Shown here: piece by piece, positions 32,801 through 45,211 of the stretch
Position numbering within the stretch: position 1 is the stretch's first letter
Layout of the letters: every line of letters begins with the position of its first letter
NCBI RefSeq assembly: GCF_031143425.1
Contig: NC_090437.1
Location: forward strand, 843,771,978 to 843,835,977
Source: Pleurodeles waltl
Taxonomy: Eukaryota; Chordata; Amphibia; Caudata; Salamandridae
DNA: 64,000 bases
Reading direction: 5' to 3'
Notes under the pieces: model-generated
Seen by the model: only the letters and a program-made list of their open reading frames with translations
Databases searched by the model: none
What the model was told of the DNA's origin: nothing
Made by a program: the position numbers and the translations under genes

Positions 32801-35800
32801 TATAGATTTTTCTCTCATCACTGCCTGGGCCAGTGAGCTATTTTGAAATGATGCCATAGTGGCTTCCTGTACACTCCCCTCTGTAAGTTCCAGAAATTCA
32901 ATTGACACTATATCGTATGATGTTATGTTTGTCAGTGCTAGAATTGCATGCAGTAAATTTAATATATTACCCCTGTTCAAAATGTCATGTGCACCTCTAG
33001 ATTTATATGTGGGAATAAACATTAATTTATCTGAAACATTCAGGCTTTCTATGTTGGTGTTCTGGTCTTCTCTTCCCCTTGAGCTTCTTCCTGTAGCTTT
33101 AGTCCCGCCTCTTTTTTTCCCCATTTCCTGCTTCCTTCATCTTCATAATCCAGTAGTTGGCAAATCATGTCTTTCCCAATTATACCTTGCACTTTTGACG
33201 CATACTCATTTAAGTCTGGAGGCTGCTTATTCCTGTCCTTATTATTCCCCTCGCTGTTTATCTGCTGAGGTTGGTAGTTAATTGCTTTATTCCCTGTAAT
33301 TTCCATATTTTTGGGAGTTTCATTTAGCTGCTGTTTTTGTGGGCTCAATACAGAAATTGAGTTCTCCCTGTCGCTTGCGGGAATTGTAATGAGACTTCTC
33401 TGCTTTCATTGTGGATTTTGCGTGATTTGCTCCCCTAGTTGATTTGACATCTGCTAGCCTCCTGGTGTTATCCTCATTTCCCTTATCGTGCTTTTGAAAG
33501 ATTGGGAAAGATTTTGTTTGTTCTTTCTCCTGTTTCGCTGTTTCTAGTGTTGACTCACAGCTTTTTTCCATCTTTTGCCTTGCAATTAAGAATTCTAATT
33601 TTGCTGAGCTTATTTGTTGTTTCCTTCTTGCTTTATGCAGTTTCTTCCTCTTTTTTTTTTTTTGTTGTCCCCCCTGCCAGTGCATGGTTTTTTCCTTGTT
33701 GCTTGAACACCATGGATTTTTCCGGATTTTCTGCCTCGTCGTTTGGTTGTTGCTCTCCTTTTTTCCTATAATGCTCTGTTTGAGATGTCCAGGGGAGTCA
33801 TCTTCGATGCCTTTTGTTACTTCATTTACTTTTTTTTCATGGTCTTCCCTCCTCTGGTTGTAACACATGTCCCTTTCGTTCTCTGTTTTTTTTTTACTGT
33901 GCCCTGTAAGATTATTCTTTTTTATATCCTCTATAATAGTACTTAGGACTTCAGGGATTTGTTTTAATTTTTCCACTATCTGGGCACACGCACATTCTAT
34001 ATTTGTTGTTTCTGCCAAGGTTTGTGCTCGAATAATCAGATTATTTAGATCCACCAATTTCTGGTCAGTACCTGATATTGAAGTTGCTATTATGTTTAAT
34101 AGTTCTATCTGGACATCCATTTTATTTGATTGATATGTTAGTGCCTCAAGTGTCAGTTGTGATGTTTTGAACACCACTTCCCATACATCTAGGGCCAGAT
34201 GTAGCAAAAATAAAAATTGCGACTCGCATTTTGCGAGTTGATGCGACTCGCAAAATGCGAGTCTCAAATTGGAATGCCAGAAAAAAAAGCGATCCGATTT
34301 TGCGACTCGCAGCCGGACTCGCAACGCTGTGTGCGAGTCCGCAGTTTGCGAGGTCGCTGTTTGCGAGTGTGCAAAAAACGAACTCGCAATTAGCGAGTGG
34401 GTGTCGCAAATTGCGAATACCTTCAAAATTGCTTGCAGATGCAGCAGAACACTCCAGAAAGCATACCAGAACACTCTGGAAACACTTCCTGGCACATGAT
34501 GATGACATCACAGCCAGGAAGTTAACAAATACACCTGGGAGGAGGGCTCAACAGTGAGCAGTGTCTCTGCCACTCACAATAGGGTGCTGAGGAGTGGTAG
34601 GCAGAGCACCATGGACGCAGCAGGGACCAGCCAGGCTGGCAGGAGGGGCAGGAGATCATAGATAACAGCCAGGACAGATTAATGTGGCACATGGCGTTAA
34701 TGTGCCACATGACTGGTTGGCATTTTCCTGCCCATGGACAATTTCAACTTGTATATAGTTTCTTCATGACATTAATAAAACAGTTATTTTTGTTCCACTT
34801 AACAAATGGTTAATAGGTGAGCATGGTGGGAGTTGACACGTACCGTCCAAAATATTGCGTTGCAATGTGGTCCCGTCTCAGTCTGCCTTGATTAGCTAGA
34901 CTCCTATCCCCATGATGGCGATGTGGTTGTTCTTGCTCTTCATCATCAGGATCTGGCTCTGCAGGGGTGAGAGGTAGCCCACGTCGGGTGGCTATGTTGT
35001 GGAGGATGGCGCATGCGACCACAATTTTGAAAGCGGTAATGGGGGTGTATTGGAGGGTGCCTCCACTGCGGTGGAGGCATCTGAATCTTGCCTTCAGCAG
35101 TCCGAAGGTGCGCTCGATCAGGTTCCTGGTCCTCTTATGCGCACTGTTGTATTGCCTCTCTGATTCAGTTCTGGGTGTTAAAAACTGAGTCATGATCCAA
35201 GGCCTGAGAGCATATGCACTGTCACCTGTTGGGCACAAAAGTACACGGTTAGGAAGTCCAGATTGTCGTGCACAGTGACCTGTGTGTATGTCTGCAAGTG
35301 TCTGTGGCTCTACCTAGGAGGTAACCGTCTCCAAATTCCCCACGTTCCAGGCGTTGATGTATCCCACTATGCTTAAAAATGTATGAGTCATGGGTACTGC
35401 CAGGCAACTTAGCTACGATGTCCGTGATGACATAATGGGCATCACAAACAACCTGTATGTTGAGTGAGTGGGTACACTTCCTGTTGTGGAAAATGTGTTC
35501 CAGATTAGCAGGGGGGCATATTTGAATGTGTGTCCCTACACACCCTATGACATGAGGAAAGTGGGCAATGCAGTAAAAGTCCAGCTTGGTGCTGTTAATT
35601 TCTGCCTCATTCCTTGGTAAGTATATGAAGTGAGACATGTGCGTGACTAAGGCATCTAGGAATGCCCTGAGGAACCTTGACACTGCACTTTGGGATACCC
35701 CACCTGCCACGGCAATGACCCCCTGATAGCTCCCTGAGGCCAAGAGGTGCAGTGCGCATAGTACTTGCACATGCGTAGGGATGGCGCAGCCACGCAGAGT

Positions 35801-38800
35801 CTTGTGTTCTAGCTGTAGTTTCAGTAAATCTATTAATTCTAGAATGGCTGCGCTGCTAAGGCGGTATTTGTCATAGATCTCCTCTTCAGTTTGCTGAAAA
35901 AGAGTCTGCCTGGTTCTATATATCTTCTCCTGTCTGTGGCCCCTCCTCCTCCTCTGCTGGGCTGCGTAGACTCTCCTCCTCACTGCTATCAGGTATATCT
36001 CCGCCATCTTGAGTAACCCAGATGCCTTCTGGGTCCCCTTTTATACTTTGGTAATGGTTACCACCTGGTCTGAGTTAGTGGTAAATGGGACATGCAAACT
36101 GGGCTTTTTGCGACTAGTCGCAATTTGCGAGTTGCAATTGCATAAGGTTTGCGACTCGCAAATTGCGACTTGCAATTTGCGGGTCGCAAAATGGGGTCGC
36201 ACCGGATGCGACTTGCAAACGGGTCCCATCGCTTTTTGCGAGTCGGAAATGGGCTTTTTGCATCCCATTTCCGATTTTGCACTGTCGCAAATTGCGAATC
36301 GGCCCGTTTGCGCGTCGTAATCGTTTGCTACATCTGGCCCCTAGTGTCTTACTTCGTTTGTCTCTTGGGTTTTCTTGGCTAACGTGTGTGAGCTGTGTCG
36401 CTTGTTGAACTTTAGACTTCGTGCTATTTTGGTGGGGCACATATTTTCCCATTTCTTTATCATCACCCTCCGTTTTCATTTCAATTATTTCTGTGTTATC
36501 CTTTCCCTCTGATTTTAATACTTGTCCCTTGGTTTCCCCTATTTTGTTCCCAGTCACTTCCACAATTACTTCTATTGGTGCTGGCTGCCCATTTCTCAGC
36601 AGGGCATTTTTATTCTCCGTTTTGCTGGAATGGGGATTCTGGCAGAATTGATAAGAGATCTGTGTCGCTTACCGACCCCCATTGCACTATCTTCCGTTTT
36701 CTCCTTATTTTCATGTTCTCGCTTACTTGCAGGACATTTTAGTTTGCTTTGCTGTGAGTTCTCTCTTATATTGATCTTTATATCCTCCGCCTTCACGGGG
36801 CTGGATTTTATTGGTGTAATTGGAGCAGTAAGTAAGTTTGTATCTTTTGGGGTGGAGAAGATTATCCCTACTGGGTCCTTTAGGAAATTATTTTTTTCTG
36901 GGATTTTCTGTAGTTTGTCAAACATTCTTGCGACGGGAGATATTAGTGCTGTATTTTCCCTTGCTGCGTTTGCCTTTACTTTTTTCGACGTTTACCCCGT
37001 CTGTGTCCCTCTCCGCTTGTTTGCTCTTGTTGTCACTTGTCTTTCACGTCCTGACCTCAGTTTGAGGGCTGAGCTGTTGTTGTTTAATTAATTCTGGTTT
37101 TGACGTCCCACTCTCCTCTCGTGGTATTCCTGACCCTAGACAAATCACATTGTACCCCCACTAGCACGCCTGCAAATCTGCACCAACGTTGCTGCTGTGC
37201 TCCGTAATGCCGTGCTGGCTATCCCACTTTCTTGTGGAGGTGGCCGGATTGTGTGGTTGGTTGTGTGCTGAATATGATATATCGTGACGCTGAAGGTGGA
37301 GGGAGGTTGGCGTGCGAATCACTGTCTCTCTCCCCTTACCAAGCCCCGCCCGCCTCTCTGCTCCTCACCTCCTCACTACTGTCGCGGTCCTCCTTCCTTC
37401 TCCTCCTACTTACTGCTTTAATGGCTTTGATAGCAGTATCAGTAGCACCTCACACCTTGCTTGTCCCTTGCCCCTGCCGCTGAGCGTCCTTGGCTTGATT
37501 CCTGCTTGCCTTCGGCTGGGCTGGGCTTGGGCACAACTCGTTTTGTGCTGGCGCCTCGGTGCGCTGGGGACCACACCCTCTCCGTAACACTCCTGTGCTC
37601 TTACCCCTGACCTGTGTTTGCCCTTTCTTGAATTCTCTGTGAATTCTGCGCCGGGAATGGGGCTACTGCTGTGCCGCTGCTGCTGAGCTGCTACGCCAGC
37701 AACCGTGGTGGGTCCTGCCTGGTCTGTCTGGTCCGCGCCTCCACCACTTCCACCACTCCTCGGAGTTCTTGCGGAGGTGGGGGCTTCTTTCCAGTGGCTG
37801 TTGTGGCGGGGTTACGGTGGCGCTTTGGTGGTGACCGCTCCCCACTCACTCCCCTCCCCAAACCCCCCCCCCCCCCCAACCCCCCCCTCCACACAAGCCG
37901 CACCCTGTCGGGCCGCTTCCATAGGGGTCCAGTGGGTGGAGCTACAGGCTGCTTCTGCAGTGCTCCTGCAGTGCCCCCAACCCCCTTACTCGCGCCTCAC
38001 TTGTGCTGGGAGACCAGGGGACCGGCCAGATGGAATCCGCGACTGCTGCACTGCCACCGTGGCACTCGATTCCGGGGTCCGGGCAGCAGGCGCTGCAGTG
38101 GGGTGCACTGCTCCGCTCTGCTTCAACCCTGATGGGGGTGAGGCGAGTCGAATCTCCAGGCGAGGCTTCGCCCGGATGCAGGACGACATCTCCAACGGTT
38201 CCAGGTTCCGGGCAAGGCGTCTCTCTGATAGCACGAACAGAAAAATTATGTTGTTTGATAGCTGGAGGGTGTAGAGCCCTTTGTGGCAGTTTTACCCCAT
38301 TCCAGCTCCAACTGAAGTAACACATTTGTTCAGAAACTAAAATACATTTCTGGTAAAGTAAATATTGCCCTTACCGTCACATTAAATGGAGAATATTAAA
38401 TTGGTGTCATGTTTCCCCATTCTGACCTCTCATTCGTCATTCACTTTGTACACATATCCTTAAATTAAAACTTCACTGATTGTGTGTTTTCAGTGCGCTG
38501 TGTCTATTGGTTTAATATCTTTATTGAATAATACATAAAATATAGTCTGAACTGTGCATCCTACTGGTTCATATTTTGTTTGCATTATGCAGCAAAGCCT
38601 CATATGCAGTGTATGCCTCATAGATATTAATAAATAGGCATCATATTCACAAAACCAGTATTTATACAGTGTATGTCTCTGTATCATTTAGCCATCCGAG
38701 GGCTAGTTCCCTCCCTGGACTATGCAACAGTGGTTTGGGATCTGCATTCAAGATGAGTATTTCCAACAGCTGCTCTGGGTCTTCTCCAGTTTGTAAATTA

Positions 38801-41800
38801 TACCAAGCTCTTGTGCTGTATTCCGGACAGCCAGTAGTCATTTGGTTATTCCATATTGCTTATGCGTGTGCTTTCTGTATTAACATACTGTTATAGATTT
38901 ACATACCGTTCATGTTGTCTCCACGTACTCAAGTGATTAATCATTGCATTTCTCCTCATTTAACTTCAGTATGGGTTTGTCCAGATTTGCATTCCTCCAG
39001 CGTTTCCTTCATGCCTTCTGCTTGTGTAGTCAAACACGTTGTTCTAAGTTTCATCCCATATTACATGTTCAGACAACCTGCCTGTAATTGTTGGCGCCAT
39101 GGGGGACCTCCAACGTATTGTGTTTAAACTCTTGACTAATAGCAGGGCCAGTTCTGTAAACTTGTTCTCAAGTTTGACTTTATATCCAGCCCAACAAGTA
39201 AGTATCTGGTTTCATCAGGTCCATTGCACTGGTTCAGTCTGTCGTAATGGTACAAATTAAGTAGTTCAAGGACCCACGTGCCAAGGGTAAAAGGCATGAG
39301 CAGCACAGCTTCTCATCTTAAAGCTATTCTTTGTAATTTCTTTGTGTTGGCTGAAGGGTTTCCTGCAATGACGCAGTAGGGTCCTTGTGCTTGGTACAGA
39401 GGCGCGCGATGCATGCCGTTCCCCTGCTGAGCTTCATAAATGATAACATAGTTTCTCTGTTAGGGTTTGCTTTGCTGTCTTCGGCCTCTCCTTCTGCACA
39501 CACATCACATGGACAGCTGGTGTGTGATGCTGATTGGTAGTGGCTAGAGATGGTCTAACCTCATAGAAGGAATCCGCTGTTACCAAATGTTTACACAGAA
39601 TGTAAACTGCAAAAGGGAAACAACCACAGTACTCTTTAAGTTGATTCAAACGTTAGAGAATTCAAACATGCGATGGCTGAAGGGAGCTGACCAAAAAAGC
39701 AACTGAAGAGGACTGATCCTTGGCAAGTGAGGGTGACATGTTCCATTGACTTACTAGCTGACATTCTGTTAGGTGGTATGGATGCCTAATCATTGACCTA
39801 GTAGGTCCTTTCTTTGGCAGTGATCCATTTTTTTTTTTTTTTTTTAAATTCCCCAATCTAGCTCTTGCTTGGCAGACATTGTCTTGACTTGATACCATTT
39901 TATAAGTTACATTTATCTGCCTCCGCTTGATATGCCTTTATTTATAATTTGTCTTAGCACACTTTATCACTATTTTGTCAAAATTAAACAGATTAAAACA
40001 AATTCTTTCTGGCTGAAATTACGTGAATTGTGACTTGCAGGCTTTCATAAATCTTGAATGATTTGTAAATTGGTGAATAACAGTTACACACTTTTTTCTT
40101 TAACTTTGACAACTCACATCTGCTGCCAATATTTGACTGGAATGTTAAGCAGTTATTCTTATACTTGTCTGCTGAATATTCTACGAGAAATAATGTAAGT
40201 ATCTATCCCACATTCTTTCTTTATGAATACGATTGCCTGTTTAAATCCTGTTTTTCCAAAAACGTTAATTGTGATCTTTACTTTAGTCTCTACAGTTGTT
40301 ATTGGTATGTTTGTTTTAATATTCAAAATGATTTGTTCTTCACTTTTCTTTTTTGATCATTTAGCTTTTTTGACACATTATTTAATACAAGATTTCCCTT
40401 CAAGTGTTTGTGATTCTTTTTAACAAAGGGCAAAGGATGCAGGTAGTGCAAGCCATGCCATGATATTATCCCTTCCAGAAGGTACTACTGGGAATCTGAA
40501 ATTCAGATGCTAGTATAATAAGTGCTCTCGTCTGCCACTTTGGTGTCTGAAGAGTTTTTCAAAGATAATTAACTGGGGACACCAAGTTGGCTATTAAAAT
40601 GCAGATGGGTAACTTTTTATTTTGTATTTGTACATTAGGCTATGCAAGCCTTTATATTAGAAGAATAGAAAATGATAATGTGGATGAATTTATATATAAA
40701 TGTCTGCTTGCTCGTTTACCTGCTTTGTACAGGAGGAACCTAACCAATCACATCAGTGGTCAGGAATGACAAATTAAAACTTTCATTTTATTTAGAAGAA
40801 CTTAAAAGGACATGTTGCTTGTGATAGTTGTTGCGAGTTGGTCTTGTGCCACTATTTACATGCACATAAAGCATGTCAAAGGATCTTGAACAAATTGTAC
40901 GTGGTACTGAGTGCTCGTTGTATACAACCTTAGTAGCAATGAAGCCATGCTTGGTGTTCCTCCGTCTTCTCAGTGGCAAAGCCTAGTGGGCATCCTTCCA
41001 AGGTCATCAAATGAGGGGCTGTATGGTGATGACCTGAATGCAACTGTGACGATCAGTCACCAGTTATTGCAGCCTTCTGTGTTGCCAAGCTGTTATCTCC
41101 CCCTGGTGCACCTGTAACCTGTTCCTGCTTTCCTCTCTTTCCTGGAGGTCTTGGGCACTGGCACAGGACCAGAACCTTTGCTCGGTATGGAGTACTTCTG
41201 CATGCGTCTCCCTTTTAGGACCACAAAGCCCCTTAGCAACAAGCTAGGATTCTTGCTTGGGAGATATTTGATCCTTGAGGATAGAAGACTACCACTAACT
41301 AAGGCCCTCGTTGAGTGACCAGGAAAATGGGCCAGGTTTCTCCTACCCCTGAAGTTACTGATACAGTGGATAAGCAATAACTCTAGCAATGTAGAAAATC
41401 TGGCCCATTATGAGTTGACTCTTGGCGGCCCAGTACGAAATGAGGAATTATTGGAGGAAACATTAATTCTGCATCTGATTCCCCACCCTGTCAAATTCTC
41501 ATTTTTTCCAGACTTTCACACACAGATTTTAGCAGTCAGTTTTCAGCAGCAGAAATCTCACTGTGAAATAAAAATTCAGTGGGGCACGTAACTGCTGTTA
41601 CAGGGTCCTTTGGTTTTAAGAGGGCACTCGTAATGAGGGCCAAAATGTGATTACATTTACTACCTTTTGAATTGTAACAAATGTAACATTTGTAAATGTA
41701 CATAACACATACCTGTTCATGAATTATTCTTAGACTTGTTTGTGTTCTAATGTTTTTCTATTTACTTATTTTGATCATTGAAGCCTGTCAAATATATACC

Positions 41801-44800
41801 ACCCTGCATTGGCAGGGCTCTCTTTATCTGATATAATGAACATTCATTGTGCATCATATATTTTCTAAGAATACACTCTACCTATATTTATCAAATGCTG
41901 TTCTACAATCTGAGCTGTTTTACCATGTCCTTATTTGCATTTTAGGCTTTAAATCAGGTAGTTCTATGGGACAAAATCGTCCTCCGTGGAGATAATCCAT
42001 TATTGACAATGAAAGACATAAAGTCAAAGTACTTCTTCTTTGATGATGGAAATGGTCTGAAGTAAGTATCTACAGTCTGTATTATTTTAACCAATGTATT
42101 GGTTTACAATATCACTATTTGCTTTGCTTTTATTTTATTTTAAAAGATTGCTTGGGTTTAGTGCGCCTTGCTTTTGTTTCTCTTGACTGAACAGCAACTT
42201 TTAAAGGAACAAACCATACTAATTTGTCATAAATGTTCGAATATAAAACTAAATTAAAAAAAAAATTGAGCAGTGATTCAAATGCAACTTTTTTCTCTTG
42301 TGTCTAGTCATGTAGTAAGCTGCTGACTTGGCACACCCCTCCCTTATCGTGCAGTTAGCAAGTTTGTGCCATTCATGTTCCATGCCTACAGAGAGGATGG
42401 AAAAAATACATGAGCAGTATAATCCTGAAAGAAAAAAATAAAAGGATATTTTCAGAATGGGCATTTAAATAAACGGTTAAGTTTATTGGGGATTAAAATA
42501 AAAAAAAATGCAAATGTGGCCCAGTCTATAAATTTGTGGAGAGTAGTAACCAAAATGGCAACTGTAGATCAAGCAACACAACTTTGCATCACTGCTCGGA
42601 AGATAGCACATCAATAGATGATAAATAGATGATGAAATACTGCAATTTTTAGGACAGATATGCATGTTTTGGGCCAAAAACTGCAACCAAAAAGACAGTG
42701 CAAGCAAAGAGGAAGAAGAAGAAGATAGAGCAGTATAGGAGGAAAGGCCTCAAGCAGGAAATAAAAATGGATAAAACGGTTATCAACGTTTCTTTAATAT
42801 GACCGATAAAAAAAACTACAATATATTTCGAGTCTAAGTATCAGTTTCTGCCCTACCTGTACTACCACCAGCACATAGTTTTTCATTTAAATCCACAGAA
42901 TGAACAACTGCTTACATAGGATGACAAAGTAACTACAGTTCTACAGACAGCAGATATTGACACTCTACAAAATCTATTTTAACTTGAAAATGTATCTGGT
43001 CTCACTGCAGGCAACTATGCAAATCAATACGTTTTAATTACAGTGGATAGAGGTATTAACGTACCAAGCAGGAGGGGGTGGCCTGAAAAGAAATTCCCAC
43101 TTTCATCCAATGTTGCCACCCGGAAACGTTATTGACACGTTTATCACAATGTTGTGATAAAATATCTGAAAACCTGAACATGGAAACTGGTTTCAACTAA
43201 AGAACAAACATGACATTACACAGGAAAAAGCACTATATGAACTTCTGGAAATCGCACATCCTACTATTCGGCCTTTGGACAAATATAGACCATCATAATT
43301 TTAAGGAGGCAGGCTTGTGGTCACCAATATCAGAACACCTGATGTAATGCAGGAAAGAAGAGTACTAAATGAAGAGTAGCCATGGTTTGAAAAAGGACTT
43401 TTGTTTTGGCATAATTTGGCAGCATTCGCCACTGACGTTACAGCTGCTAAAATAACACATTAGTGCAACTGATTGGGGGCATTTAGAAATTATTTTGTAA
43501 TCCTTTTAAACAAATATTTTAAAGCATTTTAAAATATTGTACTGTTTGCCTGCATGGACTTTAGTTCCCTTCCTCACGAGTGGGAGGGAGTAGGCGCTTG
43601 TCGCTATCTTGGTTGGTGGTCTAGTCTTTCTGGTAGGAAGACTACAGAGGGCAAACGCTGGCGCAACTGTGCAGTGGGTGCACCGCTGGTGTGCCGAAGG
43701 TGCTTTAAGGCAGGGCCATCTGCGCCTGTCCACGCACCGACCACCAGCCATGCTGCCTGATGTGCATATGAGCCTGTAGGGCCCCTCATTGTTAATTCTG
43801 AGTCTAGTATATTCTACTCAAGGGTCCGCTGGTGCCCATTGATAAACAGATTTGAGAATCCTCAGTCCACACCTTTTCCTCAGTGAACCTGAGACTCCTC
43901 AGTGAGGCAGGGATAAACTCTTCTCTTTATACGAATACCATTAGGCCCACTACTCTGAGTTGTGGCCTGCTGAGTCCCAGGTCCCCAGTGAAACACTCAA
44001 CAGAAATGTGTTAATTGATACAGAGAATCTGGATGAAGTTTTTATAACTGAAACGTGGACCACTCTGGGATTACTAAATTCTTCACAAATCATACAGAAA
44101 TAAGACAGGGGGAGGAGTGGGCATAATCTACAAAGACAAACGGAATCTCTCTGTGCTCAATGCTGATGAAGTATTGGGCCCTGAACTATTGGAGTTTACT
44201 TGAAGTCGGAACGGGGCTCCATGTTTTCAGGTGCCTTTGTTATACCCCGAGGCTCCCCAAACCCACACCTTAAACCTCTGATTGAGGTTATTTCTAATGT
44301 GGCCCTGGCCCAATTTAATTTCTTTTTACTAGGAGATTTTAAAATGTAGACCGGAGAGGATCTCTTACTACCTTTTAAAGAACTACAGGGTGCCTGTGAA
44401 ATTCTGGAACTACAGAAGTATGTACAAGACCCTACCCACCGGTGGTGGGCACACCATGACTTTATTTTTTCACCTAACGGGCTATTCCTAGTATAATATA
44501 TCTCACCCTTGTGCTGTATCGACCATACACTAATAGCCTTCCTACTCAGTATAAAAGAACCTCACGCTCCGAAGTCGGGCTCCGCCTTAACAAGGAAAGG
44601 CAGGGCCTAGTATAAACTCACTAGGCAAGCACGTGGACAGGTTTTGAACCTTTCTAATATTTTTAACTCCGAGGTCGGTAGAGGAAATTGCTGTACCCTC
44701 GAAGAAGGTATCTTAGCAACACGTGATGCAGAAATACTCCTCACTAACTTTAAAAGGATGTATGTCAGAACGATGCCTGCCGGAACAACGAATGCCTGAA

Positions 44801-45180
44801 CAACGAGGTCGGAACAACGACCTCGTTGTTACCACTAATGCCTTTACCACAAATGCCTTAACAACGATTTTTCATTGTAAAGGCATTCCTGGTAAAGGCA
44901 TTAGTGATAGGCATCCATTGTTCCTGCATGCGTCCCCCCTGACCCCCACCCCTAAAAATTACCACTACCTTCCACCCCCCTAAAACCACACCAACCCCCC
45001 CACCCTTGCCCCTAAAACTGCCTCCGCAAAACTGACCCCCACCCTACCCCCAAAAACCGAAAATGACCCCCACCCTACCCCCAAAACCTAAAACAACCCC
45101 AACCCCATCCATGAAACCTAGAGCACCCCAACCCCCCACCCCTAAAACTACTCCGAGCCCCCGCCCCAAAAATTACCCAA

Positions 45181-45211
<31 letters not shown>

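Larger units (their letters stand above)
34192..36340 (-). mobile_element. PIF/Harbinger transposon with TIRs and TSD
   Basis: 2149 bp with perfect 17-bp terminal inverted repeats, GGGCCAGATGTAGCAAA at the left and its complement at the right. It is flanked by the 3-bp duplication CTA (34189-34191 and 36341-36343), the duplication length of PIF/Harbinger. It carries one two-exon transposase gene and no Myb-like gene. It sits inside the ORF1 of an antisense LINE, so it is younger than that LINE. Confidence 0.9.
33349..37091 (-). pseudogene. LINE ORF1, interrupted by the Harbinger copy
   Basis: Lys/Glu/Asn-rich, coiled-coil-like coding sequence lies on both sides of 34192-36340. On the 5' side are 36596-36925 ([20 protein letters not shown]) and 36345-36563 ([20 protein letters not shown]). 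On the 3' side, 33320-34190 reads [20 protein letters not shown] and a long basic tail with [17 protein letters not shown] long hydrophilic ORF1 is usual for LINEs. No zinc knuckle or RRM was seen. The plus-strand ORFs here are its shadows. Confidence 0.5.
29000..38275 (-). mobile_element. LINE (APE endonuclease + RT), antisense in SPCS3 intron 2
   Basis: Minus-strand order: GC-rich 5' region, hydrophilic ORF1, endonuclease, RT, C-terminal Cys/His motif, and a 3' end made of TGAATGAATGAA-type repeats (29000-29012). It is about 7.1 kb after removing the nested Harbinger copy (34192-36340). The 3' microsatellite end and the single APE-RT ORF fit a non-L1 LINE of the CR1/L2/RTE-like group; the clade was not resolved. 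The 5' limit is approximate. A 19-C run occupies 29434-29452. Confidence 0.75.

Noticed and set aside
36009..36408. Plus- and minus-strand ORFs at the right end of the Harbinger copy
   Set aside because: They translate the GCGACTCGC subterminal repeats and TIR, not a gene.
37671..38325. Overlapping long ORFs on both strands in the GC-rich region
   Set aside because: Open frames are expected from the base composition; none has a family motif and the region fits a LINE 5' UTR.
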